Positions 46,390-58,862 of a stretch of 64,000 nt of DNA are shown here, in pieces. The notes beneath the pieces are model-generated. The model saw only the letters and a list, made by a program, of their open reading frames with translations. It searched no databases and was not told the origin of the DNA. The position numbers and the translations under genes are program-made. Source of the DNA: Tolypeutes matacus (taxonomy: Eukaryota; Chordata; Mammalia; Cingulata; Chlamyphoridae); NCBI GenBank assembly GCA_026826555.1, contig JAKSZT010000142.1:3379004-3443003 (forward strand), given 5' to 3'. Each line of letters begins with the position of its first letter. Within the stretch, counting starts at the first letter, position 1.

Positions 46390-47960
46390 AGTCTTTCCCC
46401 AAACAGGATGGTCATATAATAAATTAGGCTTAATTTATCCCCAGCATTCCAAAAACCAGACCTAGGAAGAAAAACTTGGTCTGGGGACACATGCATGGTT
46501 TCTAATATAGTGAATGTTTAGCATATCCTGATTACCACAAAATCAGGACAGCAATAATATTTGCATCTTGTATGTTTCTTACAAACACATTGAGAAATTT
46601 ATAGAAATTTTCTCTTAAGAATACATGTATCATTTCCAAGAATGTTAACCCAAGTTGTTCAAGAGAAGATTTGTATTTACACAAAATAATGTGATTTGCT
46701 GCCTTTTCATAAATTACAAGAGGCTTCAATTTACAAATCAGACTTTTTTTAGACATATTTTCTATTACAGATTCATAGTCAGGATAGCCCTTCAATGACT
46801 TTACAAGATCATCTAGTAGGTACTATCCTTGTACAAAACTTTCAAGATCATGCAAGGACTTGTTTATTCTATGATCTGTGATACAGTTCTGTGGAAATGT
46901 ATATGCCCTTATTTTCTCTGATCTTCCTTTACTTCCAGCCTGAATCTTTCTATCATTGTATCTTTTACTTGTTTCTTCTTCTAGGTGCATGCTGTACAGT
47001 TTTGCACATAAATTTGTCATACCATCTCTCTATTTCTTAGTTGAGATTTCTCTTGTTGATATTCAGAGATAATACTTGTTGGCAAATGAACTATGAGTAC
47101 TGCACTATCTGTGAAATTCACATCCTGCCCACCAGCTCCACTGGCGCACATAGTATCAATTTTCAAATCTAAAGGATTAATCACCAGATTATTTTCAATA
47201 AACTGGGATAATATTGCTACAGTCATTGTGCTTGTATGGATGTGGCCTTGCTTTTCCATCTTTGGCATTTTTTGTACCATGTGCACATCTCCTTCAAATT
47301 ACATACACTTATAGGCTTCAGAACCTCCAGTGCTGGCAGTTGCATGTCAAAGGCCACATATTTCCTTCAAATATATTGCAGGGTCTCAAAATGCCACCTT
47401 TTAAAGGCAGCATATGGCTGATACATATCAAATATCTCTGAAGTAAACAACATTGCTTCCTGAATCCCAACTCCTGCAGTTATCTCCAAGATCAAATAAT
47501 TTGCATCTGTTTCTTCTGAGGGAACCAAAAGTAAGATAATATGATGCTTCAACTCAGTTATTTCCAATTGAAACAAAGTTATTTCATTCACTGCAAGTTT
47601 CCTTAAGTCTTCATTCTCATTTGACCTGTGACTTTGTGGGAAAGGCAACTGAGGAGTCCAGAGTTTTCAATGAACGTCTCCCAGGGCACAGTCCTGCCAT
47701 GAATGAAGCTCTCTGTCTCCTGCAGCTACTGGTCCTTCTTGCCCAGCAGTTTGGCCACCACTAGCAGTTCAGGCTCCCTGCCCTGCAGCTGGGCTTCAGA
47801 CCTTGCCTGGCGATTGTGGAAAGTCCACAGGGGCCCTCCTCAGGCAAACAGGTCCTCCATGGGCAGGCTTCTGTAGTTGATAGGACAGAAGAATGGACCA
47901 GGAGCCCCACGGGCCCACAGATGATGTGCAGCACCTCAGAGGAAGCTGAGTCGCATCCTC
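46390..47960 (-). pseudogene. MTRF1L: MTRF1L processed pseudogene (mitochondrial release factor 1-like)
   Basis: An intronless, antisense copy of the gene for mitochondrial translation release factor 1a, which frees finished peptides from mitoribosomes. Minus-strand pieces follow the protein order. The N-terminal helical part runs about 47830-47580 ('[19 protein letters not shown]'), then '[12 protein letters not shown]' and '[14 protein letters not shown]' (47367-47648). The catalytic loop keeps its GGQ ('[10 protein letters not shown]', within 47017-47286). Next comes the C-terminal domain ('[14 protein letters not shown]', 46823-47020) and the last helix ('YPDYESVIENMS', about 46740-46795). 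Frames shift between pieces and stops occur, so it is dead. Wording fits MTRF1L better than its paralogue MTRF1 ('[11 protein letters not shown]'). A poly(A) tail is not visible; the adjoining SINE may have disrupted that end. Confidence 0.88.
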
Positions 47961-48099
47961 TTCTTTGACATTTGGTTCATCTTATTCTAACTCTTTAAAA
48001 TTGCCCTAATTAAGATATCAAAATTGGGCCAGGGACTCACTAATGGGGCACAGATTTTTCTCCAGAGTTAAGTTTAACAGAGATCTTTAATATTAGGAC

Positions 48100-48765
48100 A
48101 AATTTTAAATGATCTCACAGATATGAACTAATTATATAAGCAATCTCATAAAGTTAAATTCTAGAATATAGGTTACCAGGGGATAGATTGGGGTTTGAGA
48201 ATGGGGAGTTGATGCTTAATTTGTACAGAATTTCTATTTAGGTAGATTGTATAATTTTGGAAATGGATAGTAAGATAGTGGCACATTATTGTGAGTGTAT
48301 TTAACAGTGCTAAATAGGTGAATGTGGTTAAAAGGGGAAATCTTGGATTGTATATGCTACTAGACTAAAAATTAAAAGATAAATCATAGGATTGTATAGG
48401 ACTGTGAACTCTATTGTAGATGATGGACTATAGTTAATAGTACAAGTATAAGATTGTTCTTTCATGAATGATTACAAACATATGACAGGAAGACAAGGTA
48501 TTAATAATAGGGTGGTATATGGGAAAATATACCTAATGTAAACTATGGACAATAGTTAATTGTGCTATTTTAATAGTTCATCAGTTGTAACAAAGGTAAC
48601 TACTGCTAAAAAAATATTGCAATTACAAGAAAGTGTTATCATCAATTGTGCAAATGCTCCACATCAATACAAGGTGTTGTTGGTGGGGCAACATACAGGA
48701 ATCCTGTCTTTTATGCATGATTGTTCTGTAAACCCACAACTTCTCTACTGAAAAAAAGAAATCTT
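48100..48765 (+). mobile_element. L1 3' region, sense
   Basis: 'tgatctcacagatatgaact', 'ggttaccaggggatagattg' and 'gtaaactatggacaatagtt' are L1 3'-end phrases. The segment ends near an A-run at 48752-48758. Confidence 0.6.
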
Positions 48766-48929
48766 GGTCTCAGAATGTTGAAGTGAGTGGAAGTGGAATT
48801 TCCTGTTGACATGGAATTTTCACCAGTTAAGAGAGGGAAATAGACTTTTTCCTTCTTAAAAAAAAGAAAGAAGAGAAAGACCTTTAAAACCAATTTTTCT
48901 CTGTTCAATTTCCAGTCAGGCTAGCAGAT

Positions 48930-49335
48930 GGCATTCATTGTCACACCTTTCCATGGAGGTCTTTCTTCCAATCTCCGCTTTCCTGTGTTTTGGTCTGGTC
49001 ACAGCTGAGATTCAAAGAGGGCTCTGCTGGCTGAATTCACTGAAGAAAAGCCCCCAATTCCCCTTCCCTTTTCCCTTGTAACAGCTGACAAGGAGGAAGA
49101 CATCCATTCCCCTCTCAGTAGACTGAGAGGTTTGGTAACTCACGTTTGTTGTTTTGGTTTTTGTGTCTCTCAATCCCACACCCTCCTGTGAGTTGTGTAG
49201 CACTGTCCTGTCTGATGACCCCCAAGCAAGCCTTCTGACAGCTTTTGGCTTTTTCTCCACTGTTTTTGTGAAAGAGTTGAGCCTTGCCTGCCTACACTAA
49301 TTCTATCTTCCCAGAACCTCCCTGTTTGCTTCATT
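48930..49335 (-). mobile_element. L1 5' UTR, antisense
   Basis: The reverse complement of 49180-49335 ('gggaggttctgggaagatag', '...cacaaaaacagtggagaa...') matches the L1 start at 16601-16760. It marks the 5' end of an antisense L1 whose body was split or lost. Confidence 0.7.
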
Positions 49336-49359
49336 TTTGATTGTATGGTATTTCCCTGC

Positions 49360-49440
49360 TCCTTATATATGTGTGTGTGTGTGTGTATGTGTGTGTATGT
49401 ATGTATATATATGCATGTATATACATACACATATACATAA
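49360..49440. repeat. (GT)n/(TATG)n simple repeat
   Basis: Alternating TG, TATG and CATA tracts directly before copy B of the direct duplication. Confidence 0.8.
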
Positions 49441-51024
49441 AGCCTTTTCATGCTTTCAAAATTAAAAATTGTATGAAAAGTAATTTATAAAACAATAACA
49501 CTCCCCTCCCATGCTTTCAAACTTGTTTCAAGTTTCCATCCTTTGCAAACACCACTTATATGTAGTCAGTCTCATTGTTTTGTTGTTTGTTGTATTCCTC
49601 TAATTGATTTAAAATAGAAACACTGAAAACTGCTCCCCACCTCTTCATTCCACTCTTTGGATGAGTGTACAAAGATAAGTTGAACCAAATTCAAATACCA
49701 TCAAATACCATACAGTTAATCTGATCACATCTTCCCTGGGATATGGGATAAGGAGGTGGAATGTTTCTGTCTTTTATACCTGAAGTAACAGCAGTTGATA
49801 TATATGGGGAGACCTCTCTTGCTTATGGCTGCTTAAAACTTTTGAACACTCTCTTCACATGTTTTTAATCTTCACAGAGTGAATATATTTCCCAAACACC
49901 CTTGAGGCCAAGTGGCAGGCATGTGACTTAACTTCCACTCATCTGATATACCTACCTGTGGGAAATTTTTATTTGAATGTTATTTATATTTAACAAGATT
50001 GAGAATGGAAGTTCATTTAGTTGGTACCAATAGCAGCTATGGCTTCATATTTGTAAGGTTAGCAGTGCCAGTGGCATTTTACCTGTTGTAAAAGAGGTTG
50101 AATGGAAATGGGCTCAGCAGTAAGAATAGGTCTCTAGAGAAAGTTCTCAATGCATTTTATACTCTTGTACCTCTAAGCAGCCTAAATTCTGTTTCTCTAC
50201 TATTCCTAATAATTTTGTGAGGATTTCTAAAATCCTCATCAATACCTTCTTATAAAACCAGTAGATTAGATTCCATAGCCTGTAACTAAACAATTTGACA
50301 GTTACAACATCCAGTTATATTTTCCCTCTCTTTTGGAGATCTATCAGGAGTTATATTCAATCCTATAAACAATATAAAGTTTCAAGTAAGGAAAATATGT
50401 TATAGCACAGAATGAAATGTAAGAACTTAGTTGGCAAACACATGTTTCTATTATATGCTACCATCAATAAAATTATATAGACTATTTCTTGTGGATAAAG
50501 AGATTACATCTATGGTACTGGACAGTTGCATGTGTTAGCCTGTTATTGCCACTCTAACAGTTTGTTGAATCCACATTTGTACAGATGAAGTAAAAATTGT
50601 CAAATAACAGAAATCTCTTATATCCTGTCTTACTAGGATGAATTTTTTGAGGGTACCCACAGGGATACTTGAACTTTATTGTCTTTAAAATATTTTAAAT
50701 TGTAATCATAATTGAGTATTAAATTTAATTATATTTGATGGTTATGGAGTCAAAGTAAAAATTGAGGACAATGACATATTCTTTCTTAACAAAAAGAAAA
50801 GTGATCTAGGTCATGGCTGCTCATTCACACTGATGTTGAGTAAATTTCTAAAGATTTCCAAGTCCAACATTCGTCTTCTTAAAATGGTTAAAATAACAAT
50901 GATAATAATGATAATTTTGATTATAACATCAGTTCTATGTGAGGAATAATGATAGGATGTATATTAAAAGTTTAACCATACACCTGGTATAGAGAAAGCT
51001 CTCTATATATTGGATCATTTTTTT

Positions 51025-51484
51025 AAAGATTTATTTTTATTTATTTATTTCTCCCCACCCCCTCATTATTTGCAATTGCTGTGTCTGTTCATCTTCCTTG
51101 TTACATCGGAGGAACCAGGAGCCAAAACTGGGATCTCTGATGTGGGAGGGAGGCACCTAATCACCTGAATCACTTCAGCCTCTCAGTATGTTTTCCTCCC
51201 CATGTCTCTTGTTGTGTCATCTTATTGTGTCAGCTCTCTGTGCCTGCTATCGCATTAGCTTGCTGTCTTTAGAAGTCACCGGGAACCTCTGCTCCCTGCT
51301 TTGCTGTATCTCTCATTATGCTTTTCTTCTTTTGTATATTGTTGCATCATCTTGTTTTGTGAGCTTGCTGCACCTGCCTGTTATGCCAGCTCACTGTCTT
51401 CTTTAGGAGGCTCCGGGAATCAAACCAGAGTCCTCCCATGTGGTAGGCAGTAGCTCAACAGCTAGAGCCACATCTGCTTCCCCT
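51025..51484 (-). mobile_element. DAS-like SINE, copy B only
   Basis: The minus-strand head 'gggaagcagatgtggctcta' with B-box-like 'ggtttgattcc' (about 51418-51428 on plus) leads to a tail of (AAAT)n type at about 51028-51050. 'attggat' flanks it at 51009-51015 and 51487-51493, with further partial match. Copy A has one uninterrupted 'gtagattggatctttttaat' at about 36215-36234. It inserted after the duplication. Confidence 0.85.
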
Positions 51485-53198
51485 AGATTGGATAAATTTT
51501 TATCAAAACACTATAAGTTTATGGAAAACTAGGAGTATGATTTAATACTTGTATCTACTGTGAATAGCCTAGGGTCTAACACACAGTAGACACTGAATAA
51601 TTGCTTGACTTAGGAATTAGGAAATTAACTGTTGACCATATGAAGAAAAAATCTGATGAATACTTGGAATATCAGAGAACTGACTTGGCATATATGGCAA
51701 TGTCATTATTAAACTACAAATCCACACTTGACTTTCTCCCTAACATTCATTCCCTGGTCCCTCATATCTCTTCTGTGTACCTTTCTATCTCTCTATAATA
51801 CCGTATATTCCTTCTCCCCAATATGGCCCAGCAAACCACATTCCTTTGGACTATCTCATGAAAGAGCTCGCATTTATCTCGCCAGAAGAAAGTCCTCAGG
51901 GCCCTGCTCAACATCCTTCTTTATTCATATGCTTCCTTATTAATCTTAATTCCATCCTTGCACAACCAAGAATCAAAATTAAAATGGTCCCAGTCGACTG
52001 AAGACAGGAGATAAGAAATCAAGTCACCAGCTCTAAAAAACTCTTCAATGTCCCTAGTCAATCTAATTTCATGGGTCATAGCCAAATTCTCATTGATATT
52101 AAAAAACCAAACTGCCACAAAATATTTGTAGTCCTGAAGCATCAGTTCCATGGAAGTCAGAATTCCCATTAGAATCACCTGTTAAGGACTCTCAGAGTTT
52201 CTCATTACTAATTGGATGCTACCTAACACTAACAGACACTATATTAAGAAGTCCTCAGGTTAAATTCTATATGACTTTGTAAGCTGTTACTTCTTATGTT
52301 CTATGAAATCAAAAGGCACCTCCCCTTTGAGATATTTTCTTGTCTGAACTCATTGCCTGTTTCTGCTTCTTAATTGGTAAGTAGAAGAGAAATTTCTAAT
52401 ATAATAAAGCCACTGTATTTTCCTTATATACCAATAAAATAGTGCTGTTATATGAATTTATTATAAAACATTGTGAAAGGGCATAGTAACAAGTTTGGTA
52501 AAATATTTCAGATATTCTAGAAAATGGTACAAAATAGAATTATACACAGATTTATGTAAGCAAAGTGAGATGATTTTTGAATTCCTATTACAGATACTGG
52601 TTAATAGCAGAAATTCAATAAATAATTACATTTATTATTACGAAGAGAGAATTTTTGGCTCTTATATGTTAGGCACTTTATTCGGTACTAATGTTACCAA
52701 TAATGAATAAGGCAAAGAATCCACACTCTTGGAAGGAAGACAAATATATATATAAATAACTACATCACAGTACTATGGAGCATAAAGGGGAGAAGAATCA
52801 TTTCTGACTCTGTTCTTAAGGAAAGGCTCTTGTGTTATTTAAGCATGGACAATGAATTAAAAGAGTGTTTAAAGTAAGAGAATTATTCATGTATTTGGGT
52901 ACATGCATTTCTACTTAACAAGCAGTTAAATTTCCTGAAACCATCCTTTCAGCCTCTATAAGGTGAACTAGCCAGCTGCTAAATCCATTAAAAATAATTC
53001 TACTCTCAATAACCCATGCTGATTTGAGTGAATATTACCATCTTTATGTCAAAATAGGCATGTATATTTTCTTTATTGTCTAGTAGACCCCAACCAGATC
53101 TAGGATACAAATTTTAAGAGTCATAGTTGCTGATTTTAGATATTTTTATCAGAGGCTGGGTAGAATATAGAAGATCTAGGAAAATAGCAGCCTGTGCT

Positions 53199-53199
53199 A

Positions 53200-53241
<42 letters not shown>
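53199..53241. repeat. (AAT)n microsatellite
   Basis: About 14 uninterrupted AAT units. The copy A equivalent has fewer units and an interruption. Confidence 0.9.
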
Positions 53242-53244
<3 letters not shown>

Positions 53245-54612
53245 GTCCTGTCTTGTACTTATTTTAAAACTGCATAAACCACAGAAATAAGATCAGTTGG
53301 ATTCAGTTTTACTCCAGTGACCCCACCCATAATTATCTTCACTTTTCTGTGTGCAGCTCCCCTTTTGTCTGATCTGATCCACAGCTCTGTCAATTCTTCT
53401 CTCAATTGGAGAAGAACCAACTCAATGCCCATTTTCTTTCATTGTAAATTGCTGTACAGCAATGGATAGAAATGGTATTCTAGAAAGGCTAGCTAGGTCA
53501 ACATCAGAGAACAAGCTCATATTTAGTCATTTATCCAGAGGACTGAAAAAAATAATGGGAAGAAAGAAGTCTAAATATGAGCAGAATAAGGTTTGGGATG
53601 GTGGTAAGAGGGTGTCCTAGAGAGGAAAAGGATTGGGGAATCTTAAAGACTGAGAGTGAATTTTAGAAATAAACTCATATATCCTGCTTGTTGTTAATTT
53701 TGTTGTTTGGTATTGTTGTATTTAATCTTGTATAGAACATAGTTACCAGGGCCTAAGCAGTGCCAAGGTTATTTGAATTGACACAAATTAGATGGAACAG
53801 TCAGTGTTTTTGCTTCTCAAAGCTATACAGTAAAGTCATTTAATCAGGAAAGTTTATTCCCCTTTAATAAGTAATGTATACAGCTGCTCATCTCTCTCCT
53901 CTGGAAACCTTTCTCACCCACCAGAGTTTGCAGAGTTGAAACACATTCAAAAGGCAGGTGAGCAGAATAGAGTCAGTGATGCTCAGTTGTTCCTGATCGG
54001 CACAATGAGCATGTTCAGCGCCAAGGGGCAGCCATAGAGCCAGAAACCAGGAAAACACCAGAATCCTGAGGTAAGACAATCTAGTGAGATGAAGGCTTAG
54101 CACACAGTCCTCAAACAGTCCATCCACAGGACCCAAAAGCAAGGACATAATCCAGACAAGCAAGTAAAGTCAACTGAGAGAGGTGGGGGAGGATTTGAGG
54201 CAGAAGTAATCAGCAACCTAAAGTCAGAGAAGACCATAGTACCAGCTCAAGAAGTCCCAGAAACCCAAATAAATGTTTTCACCACAGAAGATTTGCAAAC
54301 TATTCCTTCTCTGTGGAGAGTCACAAACCCCTGCAAGTAGGATGAAGAGATTTTCTTCTTTTGGTGTGAGAAGAAAAGGGAAAGTGTGAAGCAACATTCT
54401 TACTAATTGAGTGCATTCCCTGAATTTCATAGTATTTCAAATAAGATGCAAATATATGGTGCATGTATGAATGATATACTAAAATAAAATTTTACTTTTA
54501 AAAAAGTGAAAAAGATGCAAATGTATGAAAACTTCCAGGTCAGGTCTGAAAATATGAATCCTGTGGTATAGTGATAAAAATTATTAAACTTATTTTATGT
54601 AAAAGTGCTCTT

Positions 54613-54824
54613 GAATACATGTGTCTATTTGGATAGATCTTGAAGACATCATGTTGAATGAAATAAACAAGACACAAAAGGAAAATATTGCATATTCTCA
54701 CTAATTTGAAATAATTAGAATAAGCAAACTCATAATATCAGAATCTAGAATAAAGGTTACCAGGGGGTGAGGTAGGGATAGAGAATTAATAATGGTTTAA
54801 ATGCATAAAGTTTCCTAAAAAAAT
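54613..54824 (+). mobile_element. L1 3' fragment, copy B only
   Basis: 'gaatgaaataaacaagacac' and 'ggttaccagggggtgagg' are L1 3'-end wording. 'gtgctctt' flanks the block at 54605-54612 and 54825-54832. Copy A has no insertion there (about 39322). Confidence 0.75.
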
Positions 54825-56589
54825 GTGCTCTTAGCATGCAGTGGCCTCAATTGTAGTGCGAAGTTACTCTGGTAAAATATTATATAGAGATCAATGTTAA
54901 AATTCTAGTAGCCAATGCCACTAATGATACTCTTAGTCATAGCAATAGAATATAACTTGTGAGTAAGGGGGAAAGCATTATGGTATAAAATTAATTTCAT
55001 ATCAAAAGGAAGATCAAATATTTACTAGGTCATGTGAACATTTTGACTTGGGGCATCAGACAATTCTACTCAAACAGCAGTGACACAATACTGAAAAGCA
55101 AATGTATGTACTATTGTGTTAAGCAGCAAGGTTTTTCAATTACCACCTTTTCTCTTTTAAAATAGATATTTACCTACTAATTCTAAATAACAGTATTATC
55201 AAATCTTCCAGTATTTGTAAATTCAAAAATATTTAGAATTATAGATCTGATCTGATGCAAAGGTTTGCAAGGTGATGCCTAAGTATTAAATCTATGGTTA
55301 GTAAATTTAACTTTGCATCACAATTTCCTGACTTTGAATCCCAGTCTATTATCTGTATAAACTTGAGTAAGTTAGTAATAAGAATGAACTAAAATTTCTT
55401 GTGTACCAACTATATACCAGATGCTGTGCTAAGTGCTTTTCACATGTTATTTGATTTAAACTACTAAATCTTTAATTGCTTATAAATATATTATATATAA
55501 ATATATTATTAATTATTGAGATGTAACACAACTACTCAGAAGAAAGCCTAATATGAAAATTAATGGAGATGTAACCTTTAATGGAGCAGAAAACCCTGAG
55601 ACTAACTTCTGTTTTACTGTCTAAAATTAAGACCTCCGAAAAGATGAACTTGAATGATGGCAATATCATGGCCTTCTGATATTTCCAATGTTCTTTCTTT
55701 TACTCCATGAATAGTCTTTAACAATTCTTTGATAGATGCCCATTGTAGCTCTTGTGAATATGAATATAAAGTGGAAAATATTATAAAATATTTCTCATAT
55801 TTTATAAAAAAAAATTGCTTCTCTTCTTTCATTTGTTAATGTCTCCTCTGTGTAATGAGAAAGATGTATTTCACCAGCTTTAAGACCTATATGGACATAT
55901 TTTATTGTTGTTGTTATTTTCCATTTAACTGTGATAGATGTATAAAAGCTGAATTTTTTTCCCATAACAAAGAAAATCAGGCTTAAGGTTATTTTCAGTA
56001 ACCAAAAACCAAAATAATCTATAGGGATGTATTTTCATCATCTCCTGAATGTCCTAGTTCTTATATGGGTCTACACAGATATCTACAGTCTAGTTAATCC
56101 ATTCTCCGTATCACATCATAGTCTGCTCGTATAATTGTAGAATGTATTATAGTGTGCCTTGATTTAACTTCTTGAGTTAGTACTAGACTCCCCACCAGAC
56201 GTTATAATACATGAGGGCAATAATCATGTCCAGTATAGCTCTGGGTGCATCACAGTTCCTAACATAAAAGTTTACATATTACATGTGTTAAAAATAAATT
56301 ATATTGCTGGAAACAAAGTTTTTTTTTCCCCCGAACATTTATATAATTAAGTGCAGACATTATAGTAAAGTTTTAGGAATCCAATAAAAATGGAAATAAA
56401 GCTATGTCAATATCAAAGAATTTATAATTTTTTTCATTTATGTACATCTATTCTTTATTCATGAGCATGGTCAGTTTCCCAGTTCTTAGACCATTTTCCA
56501 TTTTCTTCCTGATCTTCTTCTACCTTTACTTTCCCTATCTTCCCTTTTCCCTTATCCCACTTTCAACCACCAAAAGTCACTGTTAACAG

Positions 56590-57200
56590 TCTTATGTATA
56601 GTCTTTTTATGATTATACATGAAATAATACAAAGAGTATTTTATACAAACTTCTTTTTCTCACTTAACACAATATATGGACATTCTTCAAGGTTAATGGG
56701 TACATTTCTGATTTACTTTTTAAAAAAGCTGTATAAAATCCCATGTTATAAATATAACAAGTTTTATTCTACTAGTCCCTTATAGGTTTGCCCTTTCCAT
56801 TCTTTTTTTGACACCCAAACAGGGTAAAAGAAGTAGACAAATATGTTCATATGCTAATGTTTTTGTTTCCATGTGTTAGAGGGTCAGCAAGTAATCGTTT
56901 CAATGGGGTAGGTATTTTTCACTTCAATGTATAGTACCACATTCCTTTCAAAAGAAAAAAATCAATAATAGCTTTAGGACACATTTCATATCCTCATCAG
57001 TGATGTGTGTTAGCACTTTTTTCAATATCTACCTTTCAGATGGATGAGAAGTGATATCCCATTGTTCTTTAATTTTTTATTTTTCTAATTACTAATGAGA
57101 TTATGCATTCTTCCCCACTAGTTTATCTGTTACTTATAGTTAATATTCTGTCAAATGCCTATTCATTTATATATTTTTTTCTAAATTTTGGGTTGCTCCC
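56590..57200 (-). mobile_element. Old L1-type 3' region, antisense (copy B)
   Basis: Copy B counterpart of 40780-41460, with 'ttactaatgagattatgcat' and 'tgtcaaatgcctattcattt'. Confidence 0.55.
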
Positions 57201-57961
57201 TTAAAAAACAAACTTGATGATTGTTTTAGATTGTGGATATTAATGTTTCATTTCCCATATATTTTGAAGTAATTTATACTTTAAAAGTCTGCCTTCTTAC
57301 TATTTTATAATATCATTTACCACTTCTTAAAAAATAGTTTGTCACATATGCTTATATTTTCTGGTTTTCTATCTTTCCTTAAAAATCTCCTAAACCTACA
57401 TATTTTTTCTTATATTTACTTTTTAGATGAAATGATAATTATTCTTTTTCATTTTTATAATTAGTCTACCTGGAAATTTTTTTAACACCGAGTGAGTCAG
57501 AACAAACCTTGTTTTCATGCAGATAAATAAATACAACAGTAAATAGTTTCCAAAGATTTAATATGATTCAGCAAAAAGAATCTCACAAGAATCTTAGCAG
57601 GAATTCCCCAAGGTGCCATAGAACAAACTAGATCACAACCAAAGAATTTTAGGAACAAAAATCCCAGGCAGAAAGCTTTTGGATCTGAGTGTTCTATATC
57701 TCTTAGTAAGCTGAGAAAGTTGACATTCCCATTTCACACTAGCCATTCCCCTAGACTTCTTCACTCCTAACTACTCTGTGAAATACTCTTCAACTAGTAA
57801 GAAAGAGGTCATATTTATGTAACAATATAGAGAATATTTTCATGCTCAATGTATTACATTCTTTCATGTCATAAAAACCTGTGAAAGATATGGATTGTAG
57901 TTAAAAAATACAAACAGTATCGAAAGAAATAGAATAACTAAGGAGAATCAAAAGGATAAGG

Positions 57962-58182
57962 CAGTGATTTTCAATCACAGGTGATTTTGTCGTCCCCCCC
58001 CCCCAAGGATATTTGGCAATGTGGAGACATTTTTGGTTTTCATGGTTGCAGAAGTGCAAATACTATCTAGTACCTATGGACCAGGGATGCTTTTAAATAT
58101 TCTGCAATGCACAGAACATCCCCCTGCAACAAAGAACCATCCAGCCTAAAGTGTCAATAATGATGAGATACCCTGGAATAAA
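57962..58182 (+). mobile_element. MER5A-like hAT-Charlie relic (copy B)
   Basis: 'cagtgattttcaatcacagg' start, 'ggatatttggcaatgtggag', 'gcaatgcacagaacatcccc' and 'taaagtgtcaataatgatga' follow the remembered MER5A order almost end to end. A run of C at 57995-58005 interrupts it. Confidence 0.8.
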
Positions 58183-58862
58183 TAGAATCCAATAGAGTGA
58201 GTCATAAGGAGTTGGGTATCCAGAGATGTTAAACATGGAATATAAATTAAAATATTAAACCAGGTTTTATTGATTACATTACTATCAGAGAGCAAATCAT
58301 TTGGATGATTTTAAAAATGGCTTGTGAAATGCATTTTAAAATTATTTTCGATTGCCATAGATACTTTTTTGATGTAATACACATGTTAGTTCACTGGAAT
58401 AAGCCACTTCAGAAGATAAGTTTCTTTGGCTACACAGTCATAGTGGGGACAGTGGATGGGGGGAATGGTTTGGGTAAAGGCAATTAGTAGATCAAAGTAG
58501 GTGATGATAGGGGACTATAGCATATGTAGAGAAAAGGCATTTTCAGAAACTTGTTCTGGTTATGTATTGCTTCATAATAAATTACCCCAAAGCTTAGTGA
58601 TTTAAAACATTTACCATGATCTCTTATAATTCTGTAAGTTAATTGGGTTCAGATAGGTGATTTTACTGAGGCTTATATTGCAGTTGAAGGCACATGAGAG
58701 GTTGAGGGTTGGAGTCATCAGATAGTTTGAATGGGCTCGATTTTCAAGGTCGTGCATATAGCTAGAAAATGATGCTGTCTGCCTCTTGGGAACTCTGCAT
58801 TCCTAGCTGAGCATAGTGTCTGGGTTCCAAGAAGGAATGGCCTAAGAGCATATTTTCTAAGA

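Larger units (their letters stand above)
49447..58862. repeat. Copy B of the direct segmental duplication
   Basis: Partner of 34238-43905, same orientation; start-to-start spacing is about 15.2 kb. Copy-B-only insertions are a SINE (51025-51484) and an L1 fragment (54613-54824). Neither the open frame at 53888-54163 (minus, 91 codons) nor others within it is kept open in copy A, so none is a supported gene. Confidence 0.9.

Noticed and set aside
53888..54163. 91-codon minus-strand frame with hydrophobic segments
   Set aside because: The paralogous copy A (about 38700-39000) does not keep the frame, and no family is recognisable. Chance open frame.
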